From Arion vulgaris (taxonomy: Eukaryota > Mollusca > Gastropoda > Stylommatophora > Arionidae): DNA of 64,000 bases. The stretch is taken from assembly GCA_020796225.1 (NCBI GenBank), contig CM036755.1, positions 78,191,772 to 78,255,771 on the forward strand, in the 5' to 3' direction. The number at the start of each line of letters is the position of its first letter. Within the stretch, counting starts at the first letter, position 1. The notes beneath the pieces are model-generated. The model had not been told where the DNA came from and did not search any database. It was given only the letters and a program-made list of their open reading frames with translations. Below, one piece after another: positions 22,241 to 33,109 of the stretch. The position numbers and the translations under genes are program-made.

Positions 22241-22555
22241 CCCAATATCATCATCAGATTGTCCTGTGCAGAGCTTTGCCATCTTAACAGCCCTTTGGAA
22301 TTTCTCTCTCTCATTGGGGCATATAAACTGCCTCTGCAACTGGCATGTTCAAATCATCAGTTACAACATGAATCAATCTTCTCTGTGGTCTTCCTCTTCT
22401 CCTCTTTGTCAGGATGCCTCCTTCCATAATGATCTTCTCCAACCCTTTGTGTCTTTAATATGTTAAAAATACTTGAATTTTCTCATTTTTATTTGTAGCA
22501 TCAATCTCCTGATTTCCTGTTACAGGGATGGGACTCTTGATTACCTGTAGGGCCT
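22240..22555 (-). mobile_element. LINE 3' end fragment
   Basis: Closely similar to 32360-32600 (both with CAGAGCTTTGCCATC or CAGAACTTTGCCATC and ATGATCTTCTCCAACCC-like pieces). The minus strand ends KFQRAVKMAKLCTG like the 37430-37480 LINE end. Dead tail. Confidence 0.5.
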
Positions 22556-22599
22556 GGTTCCACCATGAACTGTTGACAATTAATTAATAGCCGTCCATC

Positions 22600-24140
22600 A
22601 TAGCGATGATGACAACAATCTCAGACGTGTACTGTTGCACCTCTCTGGTGTGTGCGGAGGTGACTGTAGAGTCCAATCCTAGAACAGAATCCCCGACCAC
22701 AGGTGGGGCATACATGATCAAGGTTAGACATGTGCGTGTTGTGTGCTCTGTCTTTTCGCGCTGCTCGTTTTCTCTGTGACTCAACAATACGATGATTCTC
22801 AGCTATTCGGGTTCCTCTTTTGTTGTTACAGCGCCACATTTGGCGATCTTGCGCAAGGATTCCCAGCACGTATTGTCTATATCGAAGCATTTCAGAGACA
22901 CTTTAAGAGTGTCTTTAAAGCGTTTTCTGTCCACCAGCTAACGTCTGCCCCCTTCAAGCTCGCCATACATCAACTGTTTTGGGATTCGTTTATCAGGCAT
23001 TCGAGCAACGTGACCGACCCATCTCAGTTGGGCCTTCTGCAACAGGGTGTTGGCGCTTGGGATCTTTGCTCTTGTGAGGACTTCGCTGTCTGGAATTTTG
23101 TCCTGCCAGTTTATTTTTAGTATTCTGCGTAGACAGCTTGTGTGGAAATGGTTTAATTTTCTTGCGTGTCTGCTATACACTGTCCATGTCTCGCTTGCGT
23201 ACAGCAGCGTTGTTAGCACTATGGCCTGGTAAACTTTCAGCTTTGTGACTATGCTTATCCCCTTCCGTTCCCACACAGTGACACGTAACCTTTCGAACGC
23301 AGCACTGGCTTTGGATATCCTATTGTGGACCTCAGAATCTATGTTTGCCGATCTGGATAGGAGGCTGCCAAGATAAGCAAAGTTGTCCGTTGACTGGAGA
23401 CGCTGGTGTTTAATGTTGATGACTGGATCGTAATACTGTTCTCTAGGGGCGGGCTGGAACATGACCTCTGTTTTTGGTGTTAATGGTGAGGCCAAACCTA
23501 TCACAGGCCATTGAGAACTTGTCCATGTAAGTCTGCATTTCTTCCTCAGAGTTGGTAGCGATGGCACAGTCATCAGCAAACAACAGGTTTGAGATAGTTG
23601 ATTCTTTTACCTTGGTGGAGGATTTTAACCTCCGAAGATTGAATAGGTTACCGTCTGTCCTGTATCTAATCTTTACCCCATGTTCATCGCCTTCCCAAAA
23701 GACATCCGTGAGCATGGCAGCAAACATCATGCTGAAGAGTGTTGGGGCCAGTACACAGCCCTGTTTGCGCCGTTGGTGACATGGAAGGCTTCCGACAGCT
23801 CCCTTCGTCAAGTACACGTGCCATCATGCCCTCGTGAAACTGTTGGGCGATCTTGATGAATTTCCTTGGGCATCCAAATTTTTCCATGATCTTCCATAGA
23901 CCCTCCCTGTTAACCGTGTCGAAAGCCTTTGTCAGATCGACAAAGACCATATAGAGGTTACGGTGCTGCTCTTGGCATTTCTCCTGTAGTTGGCGAGCAG
24001 CAAATATCATGTCTGCTGTTCCACGACCTGCTCTGAAGCCACATTGGGTCTCAGGGAGTAAGTCCTGTTCCAGGTGATCGATTAAGGAGGACTCTGGCCA
24101 GTATTTTGCCAGCGATTGACAGGAGGAGATCCCCTGTGTT
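22600..24140 (-). mobile_element. Non-LTR reverse transcriptase with C-terminal zinc finger
   Basis: Well preserved RT on the minus strand. Pieces: LLPETQCGFRAGRGTADMIF, LYMVFVDLTKAFDTVNREGL (palm A), ISNLLFADDCAIATNSEEEM (FADD), LGSLLSRSANIDSEVHNRIS, TLLYASETWTVYSRHARKLN, LRWVGHVARMPDKRIPKQLM. It ends with HVCPTCGRGFCSRIGLYSHL, a C2H2 finger (C-x2-C-x12-H-x3-H). Only a few frameshifts (near 23460, 23815, 22960). The 5' end including the endonuclease is missing. Family: the widespread animal RTE/craniofacial-development-protein-2-like LINE proteins, from memory. Confidence 0.85.
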
Positions 24141-24164
24141 GACAATTAGCGTGTCTATTGCAAC

Positions 24165-24400
24165 CATAGAAAGACTTGAATCAAATCAAAACTTTGGTAA
24201 ATGAACGATCAAATGCACAGAAACAGTGACGCTATTATTGTGAAGAAACCGGATGGATACAAATAGACACTAAACATAGTAGACAAAAACTAGAAAGACT
24301 TGTATAAATGAAACAACTCGAATGGTGCAGTGTGCGGGAATAGCGTTCAATGGAATATGCTGTGGCGCAGTGTGCGGCGAAAAGAATGGAAAGAGTTAAT
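24165..24400. mobile_element. Partial TTAA-type MITE
   Basis: Shares the ACTAGAAAGACTT and GTGGCGCAGTGTGCGGC pieces and the GGAAAGAGTTAATG right end with the complete element 38021-38331. The left end is not visible. Confidence 0.5.
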
Positions 24401-24429
24401 GTGGTAGTTAGTATGTAATGTGCCCGCCT

Positions 24430-24630
24430 GCCTAGCGTATTTGTAACGTGTTGGACGACGGATGACAAGCTCCTGTGAGTGTGGGTTCAATTCGCGGGTT
24501 GGCAGAAAAGCCACAGGTTCTCCAGATTTACGGTGTTCATGGCACCGAACCGAGAGGTTACAATGTCCATGACACTGAGCCGAAGAGCTTTCAGCTCAAG
24601 TGCTTCTGGATCAGAAAATAAAAATGTGTA
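24430..24630 (+). mobile_element. tRNA-derived SINE, family 1
   Basis: Head with GTGTTGGACGACGGATGACA and B-box-like GGGTTCAATTCGCGG, body ACAGGTTCTCCAGATTTACG and tail TTTCAGCTCAAGTGCTTCTG, ending A-rich. Same family as 15311-15507 and 28571-28770. Confidence 0.75.
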
Positions 24631-24814
24631 ACGTAGGTAATTACTCCAAACATACATATATCAATGAAGATATTTACTTCAATATAGTACCATTATAAAT
24701 ATTCACTATTGTAATGAACACCAAGCTCCTGTGGCATCATGGAAACTGAAAATTCTGATCACTTACCAAGAGAAAGGAGATCACTAAAACAGACTGAAAA
24801 TTAGACTGAAGACC

Positions 24815-25735
24815 TTCATATGTTATCCAATGTTCTGAATCTTACAGCTGGCATTCCAATTCTTGCATTGATTTCTTTTCCTACATCCCCATCTATAGTT
24901 ACACAGCTGTCAACATATTTGAACTCTTCTACTTCTTTTATCTTACCTCCCTCTACCATAATTTCCTCTGTGCTTTTTGCATTTATTCTCATTACCTTGC
25001 TTTTATAATTAGTATTCATGTTTATACCTACTGATTTGGTCAATCAACGTATTCTGTATGTTTTCTCCTGTGTGTGCTCTAGTGTGTGTTAGTAGTGCTA
25101 TAGTAGTTAGTTAGTCTTTCCTCTTGGGCCTGTGGGCGCGCATAGGGCAGAGGTCATAGCTCTCCATGTCTCGCGGTTCGTTGCTATCTGTTTTAGGTCT
25201 TTAATGTTTACTAGGTCCATCGTTGAGCCTTCTCTGATGATGGTTCTACGCAGAGTCTGTCTTGGTCTTCCTCGTTTTCTTTTCCCTCTGGTGTCCATAT
25301 GAGGGATTGGTAAGGAGTCTTCTCTCATCCATTCTAAGTGTGTGGCCGATGTAGTTCCAGCGCGCTTTCTTATAAAATTTGATACATTTTCTTGCTTGGT
25401 CTCTTGTCTTATTTGTGTATTAGGTCTGAAATCTGACCATGCAAGTGCTATGTCGCCCACAAAGTCAATGTCTTCAAGTCTCTTCGTTAGTCCCTAGATA
25501 ATTCCTCTGCCACATTTTCTGTCTTCTTTATTATCCAGTTGATAACAACTAGGAATAGCAATGAGTACAAAATACACCCCTGTCCAACACCTGAAGTGAT
25601 CTTGAACCATCTGCTGTGTGATCCCTGATGTCTGCCACAGCACTGGTTATTTGAGTACATATCATTAAAAATACTGATGCAAAACACATAGGCAGAAAGA
25701 AAATATGGCCTACTTCAAGAAACTTCAACACTGGG
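24815..25735 (-). mobile_element. LINE RT fragment with internal insertion
   Basis: On the minus strand 25687-25487 encodes SGVGQGCILYSLLFLVVINW (RT motif B), 25490-25400 LEDIDFVGDIALAW (degenerate FADD), and 25040-24816 MVEGGKIKEVEEFKYVDSCV. Between them, about 25060-25400, lies another LINE 3' end with GKRKRGRPRQTLRR and RETWRAMTSALCA. Confidence 0.7.
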
Positions 25736-25919
25736 GCTACGATACATTTTTAGTCTATTGAGCAAGCAAATAACATTTCAAAATAGACATTTTGAACTGA
25801 GAACTGAAAAGACAATTTAGAATACGAAAAACCAAGTACATACTGTTTACAGTCTCACAATCAGCATGATAGTCTGAGGTGCAAACTAAAACATATATTT
25901 TTAAGCTGCATTTACTTTA

Positions 25920-26420
25920 CTTCTAGTTATAGTTCATAGTTCATAAGTACGGTTCCAACTTCACTGCACGGGTCACCCCATAATTGCTCCGTTCCTGTGC
26001 CAATGAAAATCACAAGAAATACTAACAACTGTGAAATGTTTCCTGTGTGAACTAGTTCCAGAATGAAACAGCCGTGTACCGCCACAATAAGAAACCTGCA
26101 CCGCATAAAATGCATATGGCCGTCACTAATGTAGCAACACAAAACTGTTCATCACTTGAATTGCAAGTCTTGTCGAAGTGAACATCAATCATGACAAAAT
26201 CCAGCTTTCTGCACTCGCAATATAACTGCATACGGCAGATTGAGCTTGTTCGTCATAACCGCTGTCCGCCATTTTCTGTATACACACAACAACGCACGGT
26301 GGACACACAGCAAAAAGCATTCCATGTAACAGTCATAGCTCACAGCGTTGCTCAAGCACTAACTCAGTAGCTCGCAAGCGAAACCGGAAAATACCCTACA
26401 AACATGGCGAAAATGCGCTA
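25920..26420 (-). repeat. Second copy of the unknown repeat at 4755-5047
   Basis: Shares CATAATTGCTCC, TTCCTGTGCCAA and ACAAAACTGTTCATCACTTG with 4755-5047 but extends about 150 bp further. On the minus strand an ATG near 26270 opens MADSGYDEQAQSAVCSYI before a stop. Similarity to a host mRNA or an unknown element cannot be decided. Confidence 0.5.
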
Positions 26421-26638
26421 GCATAGTCGTGTTCAGAATCAAACAGTTCTGATTCTGAATGGTCCTCCCGCATTCCGCCATTGCTGGCCAGGTTTTTCAA
26501 CTTTTGCTTCTAACTACTGCTAAAACAACTTATAGACATTTTGCGTGCAGAGCAGTTTATATTCTCCTGCATTAAGAGTTGCAGTTCCAGCTCATAAATC
26601 AAACATTTCAAAAATGATATTTAAAAATAAACTCCTAC

Positions 26639-26789
26639 TTTTATCCAAATATTGTTGCAATATGTTTCTGATCACATCAGAGTTGCTGACAAGTTCGATG
26701 GCTTGTTTCCTTTCATTATTCAATGCTGTGACATCAACACCATGATCCAACACATAATTAGCCAGAAACTCACGCATTTTATCTGGTCC
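26639..26789 (-). CDS. TRANK1: TRANK1-like exon B5: ankyrin repeat
   Basis: Internal exon, acceptor CATAG in phase 0 (matching the phase-0 donor upstream) and donor AAAA|GTAGGA in phase 1. It encodes MREFLANYVLDHGVDVTALN then a helix with AIELVSNSDVIRNILQQYL. The H-G-V-D-V-T-A-L-N pattern is the ankyrin loop, and the whole exon aligns with the second half of block A exon 47745-48035 and with the G-A-D-P repeat closing the first ankyrin set of TRANK1. Confidence 0.76.
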
Positions 26790-27125
26790 CTATGAAAGAA
26801 TTATTTCCAGAAATGTACACATGAATGAGATTACAAGAATAACAACAGAAAATATGAGAAGCATATTGAAAGTGAAGATATTGCTATTAATATTTTATTT
26901 GAAAAACTGTAATCTTCTATTTAGTATGCAAACAATTTAAAGTGACATTTTGTCAAAAAGGTTTTTATCAACGTACGTAAAGACAGCAAAGGATGAAAAA
27001 TGATTGTCCTATATGAAACATAGAATAAACACAAATGAATCTGATTGGAAACACAACTTCCCTAGTTACAGCTAATGAAAATTAACTAAAAATGGAAAAT
27101 AAAATATATATATTGAAAAACTTGA
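26790..27125. other. No recognisable gene
   Basis: AT-rich intron between exon B5 and a LINE end; nothing recognised. Confidence 0.35.
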
Positions 27126-27149
27126 TACAGTAATACCAATAAATTATAT

Positions 27150-27440
27150 ATATATATATAATTCCTCTTGTACCGTTATACATTACATAGGGCCTGCAAG
27201 TAATTCATCCCTACCACTCTGTCCTGGGCAACTCGTTCAATCTCTTCCATGAAATTGAGACCGATATTTCATGTCTCTCTCAGCAAAGTCCGTTTCAGGG
27301 TTTCTTTAGAGCGTCCTCTCTTTCTTGAACCCTTTGCATCAAACTTCAATACCTGCTTTGATATTCTTTGATCATTTATTCTCATCTTAGTATGTCCAAG
27401 ATATCTCTATCTTCTCCTCTTATAACAGTTGTTACTAGTA
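27150..27440 (-). mobile_element. LINE 3' end fragment
   Basis: Minus-strand copy of the tail at 58960-59275 and 57770-58035 (shared GTTATACATTACATAGGGCC, TTGAACCCTTTGCATC). Confidence 0.65.
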
Positions 27441-27441
27441 G

Positions 27442-27473
<32 letters not shown>
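27441..27473. repeat. (TA)n microsatellite
   Basis: Uninterrupted TA run of about 16 dinucleotides at the end of a LINE fragment. Confidence 0.9.
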
Positions 27474-27475
<2 letters not shown>

Positions 27476-27639
27476 ATTATTTAGTATTTGCATACAGTCA
27501 TGAGGTAAAAGAACTGCGAAAAGATGTCAAAGATGATGGGACACAGATACAGCTCTATTTGGGTCTGCTCTAAATCTCAAAACTGTCTGATACACTGCCA
27601 TCAAACTGCATGCCTTCATGCAAGGGGACAATCAGAGTG

Positions 27640-27895
27640 AGCTTCTTCAAAATCTCCCTGCTGACCACTTGTTAACCACTCTTTGTGATTTGTATGTGAT
27701 CCGAGCCTAAGAGCGATTGACGTTGTGCCAGTTATGCGCCTACAATTAGGCCAGCACTTCTGATTTCTGCAACGTTTTTATTTACTAAGGTAACTTCCTA
27801 GGCCCCTATCTCAGTTGCCTCTTACAATATGCCTTGTAGATCACAGTGTTACTATTCTTGCTCCCTTCGAGCCCTGGCAAAACACAGGCGATGAA
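27640..27895 (-). mobile_element. tRNA-derived SINE, family 5
   Basis: Matches 55925-56155: GACCACTTGTTAACCACTCT, TTGTATGTGATCCGAGCCTA, AGGCCAGCAC and GCCTCTTACAATATGCCTTG. Divergent relative of family 4. Confidence 0.55.
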
Positions 27896-27899
27896 TGAG

Positions 27900-28565
27900 C
27901 AGTTTATGATGACAATCATTATGCATCAATATTTTAGAGTCCTGGTCTGCTGACCATGTCAAATGTCTTCGAATGATCTTCTTGAAGTTGTTGAAAGAGG
28001 AGTGATCATGTCAGTTGTTGATCACTCAGCTTTGGATCTACAATGTGACCAGGAGAAAACATTCCACAAGTATTGGGGATTTTCTAGGTCCCTCCTTCCA
28101 GATTTGTTACTGAGATTTATCTTTCCAGCCTTCTCATAACCATGCTGTGGCCCACAAGGCAGTGGGAATTTTCTATCAGGATTTACTCCCAAATAATTAT
28201 CTCTCCCAAGTCATCCACAAGGTAGTGGGTTTAACAATTGCAGACAGTACCATCTACTACTGTCATAGGGTAGCAGGTGAATAAACTGACTATATATATA
28301 TATCCTCTTATTATTGCTATTACTAGTTTTCCAACATTATTTTGTTTTTCATTTTAAGTTACATATTTTCATTTGCTAGATCAGGTTTTCAGTGACTGAG
28401 AGTTTCATTGTGTTAATTCTGTATTCCATATAAGACAATCACCCATTGATACATAGTTTTACTGCAGCCTTCCCAATTATTGATATCAAAAGTGATTTCA
28501 CTATTAAGTTAGCTCGTTTCTGGAGTATGTGTTAACTTTATTAAACTTAGGTACACAATTTTAAT
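27900..28565. other. Unassigned intronic DNA
   Basis: Contains the repeated piece CACAAGGCAGTGGG and CACAAGGTAGTGGG (28155 and 28210) and a short LINE piece near 28440-28500 also seen at 4300-4480. No gene. Confidence 0.3.
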
Positions 28566-28570
28566 GAAAT

Positions 28571-28770
28571 TTACAGCTTAGCGTGTTCGTAGTGCGTTGG
28601 ACGACGGGTGACAAGCCCCCTGTGTGTGCTGTTCCAATTCCGCGGGCTGGTAGAAAAGTCACAGGTTCTCCAGATTTACGGTGTTCGTGGCACCGAACCG
28701 AAGGTTACAATGTCCATGGCACCAAGCTGAAGAGCTGAAAGCTCAAGTGTTTCTGGATCAACAACAACAA
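28571..28770 (+). mobile_element. tRNA-derived SINE, family 1
   Basis: Same body as 24430-24630 (GTTGGACGACGGGTGACAAG, CACAGGTTCTCCAGATTTAC), with an (AAC)n tail at 28760. It ends about 40 bp from the donor of exon B4. Confidence 0.75.
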
Positions 28771-28810
28771 CAAAAAAATGAAACTGACAATATATGGAAA
28801 TAAAACTTAC

Positions 28811-29142
28811 TTTTAAAGTGGCTAACAGATGTAAAACTGTATTCCCTTTGTCATCTCTAATGTTGGCTTCACTGTTTGGGATAACTATGTTTGTCATTAC
28901 AAATGTTAATAGTTTGGTAGCCTCAGAATCCACAGGTCTACTATTTCTGTTATTTCTGGTGGTAGGATTATATCCTGTCAGCACAATGATTGAAATGGTT
29001 GCATGAAAATATGTGTCCTCTGTGTGAAACTTAAGTGTGGTGTGATCAGATCCAGAGCTCAGAAACCACAGAAGAAGTCCACAGACCCACCTAGTTCAAA
29101 GATTTAGTAAGAACAGTTGAAGCAAATAAAAATGTGTTTCAC
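28811..29142 (-). CDS. TRANK1: TRANK1-like exon B4: fused ankyrin exon with in-frame TGA
   Basis: Exon behind a strong polypyrimidine acceptor (T-run then CAG|GTGAAAC) ending at a AAAA|GTAAGT donor in phase 0. It corresponds to block A exons 52094-52309 plus the first half of 47745-48035 read without an intron. Recognisable parts are FLSSGSDHTTLKFHTEDTYF, then HATISIIVLT, then an ankyrin core RDDKGNTVLHLLATL. In the phase-1 frame there is one TGA at 29096-29098 near its start. Either that is an assembly or sequencing error, or a real lesion, or a shorter exon is used: the 28.98-kb GCTGACAG|GA site could serve as an acceptor. The 3' half is well preserved. Confidence 0.68.
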
Positions 29143-29264
29143 CTGAAAAAAAAGGGGGAGTGATAATGAAGAACAATAAGTTTACTAACTTAATTAGTTA
29201 ATATATGATCAGGTATGGCGGAGTCTGTAATATATGTCCATGTAAATCAACTTTCTAATACAGA

Positions 29265-29600
29265 CAAGAGAGGATGTCTTGAACTGTCAGATGTTCTTAG
29301 AACGTATATGTCTCATAACAGATAATTTCAATGCTAGATTGAAGGATTGGCGAAATGCTACGGAAAATACACAGGGAATTGCTTTGAGCCAGGTTATACT
29401 AGATTCCAACCTATTTTCAAACACAACTGCACAACAGAAGTTACATCCAGACATCCAGGGGAACAGATGATGGCATCGACTTTGTACTCATTTCCAATAT
29501 CAAACTGCTGGACACGATGACGGCTAGAAAGGTAATGTCTAGAGGCAGAACATATCATTTTGGATATTAGGTAGCTACTAACGAACAAAATCCAACATAG
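29265..29600 (+). mobile_element. LINE endonuclease-domain fragment
   Basis: Reads ICLITDNFNARLKDWRNATE, resembling the G-D-F-N-A-x-L motif of APE-type LINE endonucleases, then DGIDFVLISN in another frame (the D-x-I-D-Y/F motif). Truncated. Confidence 0.55.
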
Positions 29601-29684
29601 ATGCAATAAAACAAATTAAATCATACAACAAATGGCACCAATTTTGAAATGCAGGCATGTCATTTTGCTTCTTTTCTCTAATCA

Positions 29685-29965
29685 TGTTTTGCCTCACAGT
29701 CTCACAGTGTCAGTCTCACAGCGTCACAGTCTCATAGCGTCACATTCTCACAGCTCACAGTCTCAGTCTCACAGTCTCATAGGTCATCTATAGCGTCACA
29801 GTCTTATAGCTCACAGTCTCAAGCATCAGTCTCACAGCATCAGTCTCACAGCGTCACAGTCTCACAGCGTCACAGTCTCACAGCGTCACAGTCTCACAGC
29901 GTCAGTCTCACAGCATCACAGTCTCATAGCGTCACAGTCTCACAACGTCACAGTCTCCACAAGCC
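29685..29965 (+). repeat. Minisatellite, about 16-bp unit
   Basis: Around 17 imperfect copies of CACAGTCTCACAGCGT with GCAT and ATAGC variants. It begins within a LINE tail that normally carries one copy (CTCACAGTGTCAG, as at 590), so it is an expansion of LINE sequence. Confidence 0.85.
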
Positions 29966-29969
29966 CGCT

Positions 29970-30660
29970 CACAGTCATCAGGATAAGAGATTTCTAAAAC
30001 TGACTTTTGTGTGCACTTCATAAACAGTGTTTTTTGCTGCCTCTGTTATCTGAGGTTAACCTTTTGCATTGACAGCATTTTGTTTGGCATTCACTGTATC
30101 GGAGTAACATTGCTCTTTGATATGCACTGTCTGTTGGTAATCTGCTTATGTGCCGGACCATTTAATTTGTTGTTTCTTGATGAAGTTCAGTTCTGATGTT
30201 GTATCCACTGTTTTCCTGATGTCTTCATTTATAAACTGGTCTCTTCTTGATACTCCCATCATTCTGCGTAGATACTTCATCTCCGTTGTGACTAGATTTC
30301 TTCTATTATTTTATGTCAGTGTCCAGGGTTGGCACTGATAGCATAATGTTGGGAGAAAGATTGTGTTAAATACTCTTTTAGTGTTCATGGCATCGTGCCT
30401 GCATTTCAAAATTGGCGCAATTTGTCATATGATTTGATTTATTAATAACCCTGTCACCATGAACACTAAAAGAGCATTGTTTAACAATGCTAATCAAATA
30501 CAGTGGATACAAAGAAAATGGCAGTCCACGCAAAAGGTGGACCACAGAAATAACATAGGCTGTGAAAAACACTATTTATGAAGCGCACACAAAAAGCATG
30601 TTCTAGATATCTCTTCTAATCCTGACGCTATGAGGCAAAATAGGATTAGAAAAAAGAAAT
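29970..30660. mobile_element. Two opposed LINE 3' ends
   Basis: 29970-30370 is a minus-strand RTE-like tail (also at 590-830) and 30430-30660 a plus-strand one with ARGGPQK-like remains and CTAATCCTGACGCTATGAGG. Their meeting point near 30375-30430 lies in similar RT sequence, giving a partial inverted arrangement. Confidence 0.5.
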
Positions 30661-31079
30661 AAAAGGTAACTACAGACAAATGACTAGCTCATTTGATAAT
30701 GCTGACATGCTTGCAGATATTTATGCTGGCTTCTAATTGAAGCAGGATTCATTGTGGTGGAAAATGACCTGGCGAAACGCTTATAACAAAGTTGATTTTT
30801 CAAACAGAATGCTAATTTTACTAAACAGTGGGTCACTTTCAGCCATCATCATATATTCAGTTTAATTGACACCCTTGCATATTGAACAACTTCTTACGTT
30901 CTTTGTCCCCCAATGCAGCAGCAATTTCAATGCTACCATAATTATATTGTGAAATTCCAGTAGAATAAACAACTATCTACATAATTGAATCATTTTCTAG
31001 TGTAATGGTGCATGGTATGTTCTTACATCAGCAACAGCAAGGTTTTGCAGTGCTAGAGTTCAGAGTAAAACTTAACTTT

Positions 31080-32045
31080 CCACTCCCATAGTTCACTGGT
31101 GAAAAATGTTTTATTCCGTCACCTGTCTATCCTTAAGTCAGATCCTGAGATCCATTCAGTCTTCCCCAACTATCCTTTGGTGGCTTACAGGCGGGACAGA
31201 AGTCTTAAGGATATGTTGGTACAGAGTCGCCTCAAGTCCAATATTCAGACTCATTTTGGCACTATTCAGTGTGGCCATCGGCGTTGTAATACGTGTGCTT
31301 ATGTGATACAGACGCGTACTGTATCTTTTCCTTTAGCCACGTTTCTTATTGGCGATGGTTTCACATGCGAGTCCTGTAATCTTATCTATGCCATTATCTG
31401 TAAGCGGTGTAACACGGCTTATATCAGCAAGACAGACAAGAGGCTCAGTGACCGATTCGCCCAACACTTGTGCGACATACGCCAATGCTCTGTGACCCTG
31501 TAGCCACCCATTTCAATGATACTGGCCATTTAGGAGCTCACGATGCCCAGGTCACAGCCATCCGATCATGTTCCTCGGATGATCGCAGTCGATTTGCTCT
31601 AAAGAATCGGTTGATTTCTTTGTATGGTACCTTGCGACCAAGTGGGCTCAACATATTACATTCCTATGCTTCTTAGTACTTTCTCTTCCCATGTCTTGTA
31701 ATCTATATGGGTATATGTTGCATGTATTCAAGTTATATATCTACTAGATTTTCATTGTTTCTCTTCCTTTCTAGTTTTTTTTTGGTGTTTTTTGTGTTAT
31801 TCGTTTTTATTCCCAGATTTTCATTAGAAACGTTTGTATGTTTAGTTTAGTCATCGGATCACCATCACTGCACGTCAAACAAATTCTTATCTATGCCATT
31901 ATCTGTAAAACATATGGACGTTTGTATGTAGTCGTCCATATGTTTTTTAAATTTGTCACTCCTGTTGTTCGTTTGCTTGATAAAGGCCTTGTTTGTCGAA
32001 ATGTTGCTGTATTTTGTCATTGTTTTTGTAATTTGTAAAACTACA
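31080..32045 (+). mobile_element. Penelope-like element, GIY-YIG end
   Basis: Frame 31099-31503 encodes the linker DRSLKDMLVQSRLKS, a Cys-His cluster C-G-H-R-R-C-N-T-C and the GIY-YIG-type core LIYAIICKRCNTAYISKTDK then RFAQHLCDIR. After a frameshift 31470-31676 continues VATHFNDTGHLGAHDAQVTA and RFALKNRLISLYGT. At 31884-31910 the TCTTATCTATGCCATTATCT piece recurs. The GTTTGCTTGATAAAGGCC 3' segment is typical of these elements. The reverse transcriptase part is missing. Confidence 0.85.
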
Positions 32046-32125
32046 GTACTTTGTGATTACATATTATGTTTGAAACAAGAAAACACATAATACCAACCGC
32101 TGATTATCAAGCTTATCCCTATTAC

Positions 32126-32299
32126 AAAATGGACTTAAGTTCACATGGTAACGTTGTGCAGGTGGGACAGTAGCACATGTTCTGATAACAAATTCAGCCA
32201 ACTCCCAGTTAACCTTAACAATGAAGTTGTATGTTAGTTGTAACCACAACTGATTGGAAACATTTTTCAACTCTTCTATGGAGGACTCTTGACCATCTT
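32126..32299 (-). CDS. TRANK1: TRANK1-like exon B3: linker between TPR and ankyrin
   Basis: Internal exon after a long pyrimidine tract and AACAG acceptor, phase 1. It encodes an acidic start (DGQESSIEEL) and then a helical stretch with QLWLQLTYNFIVKVNWELAE, paralogous to exon 56439-56576. The 3' border is uncertain: a GTAATA donor after 32126 keeps phase 1, but GTTACC after 32153 (phase 1) and GTGAAC after 32145 (phase 0) are alternatives. A Penelope-like element ends about 80 bp away in the downstream intron. Confidence 0.68.
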
Positions 32300-32349
32300 C
32301 TGTTAAAAAAAAAGAAATAATATAGTATAAAACAGTTTGTCACTTTTGC

Positions 32350-32860
32350 TTAAATCAATACTCTTCATCATTAAATAGTTTGTCCTGAGCAGAACTTTGC
32401 CATCCTAAGAGTCCTTCGGAATTTCTCTCTCATATTTCTGCCTCTTCAGCCATAACGTTCAAATCATCAGATAATCCTGAATCATCTTCTCAGGTCTTTC
32501 TCTTCTCCTCTTAGCAGGGATGTTTCTTTCCATAAAGGTCTTCTCCAACCCTTGTGTCTTTTTATATGTCAAAAATACTTCATTTTCTCAGTCTTATTTG
32601 TAGCAATAGCCAGTTAAAAATTTTTTTTTAAAATTCCTTTGAATAGAGCTTTTTGTTTTCTTTTCTGTTTATGGTATAGAGAGGACTCGTCTGTAACCCT
32701 TATATTCAAAAGCACATATATATTTGTTTCCACTGCCTTGTTAGATGTCCATGCTTCACAACCATATGTTGCCACAGGGAATATGCATGCTATTAGTATT
32801 CTCATCTTTGTTTTTCTATCAATTCCATACTGTTTTTAATGCTTTAATTTTTTTGTAAGG
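32350..32860 (-). mobile_element. LINE 3' fragments
   Basis: 32360-32600 parallels 22240-22555. 32614-32805 on the minus strand reads MRILIACIFPVATYGCEAWT, the RT C-terminal Y-G-C-E-x-W motif also at 37070. Confidence 0.65.
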
Positions 32861-33109
32861 TCATGTTTGTTCTTTTAATTATATTCATCCCATTTCCATC
32901 TCTTGTAAGTAGTGAACTGAGAGATTCAAAACTTCAAACTTTCTCTCTGTTGATCAAAGTTCAAAAACAATACTATAAGATGAAAAAATATAAATATAGT
33001 TGACCATTTATTTGAATCTTTAACTAAAGCATTTTCATACAGAACTTGACACAATACAATAAGGAAGAAATTATTATCAGCCCTGCGACATATCTCTACA
33101 TTTTGATAT

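Noticed and set aside
22621..22890. Host C2H2 zinc finger gene
   Set aside because: The single finger is continuous with the reverse transcriptase frame and belongs to the LINE.
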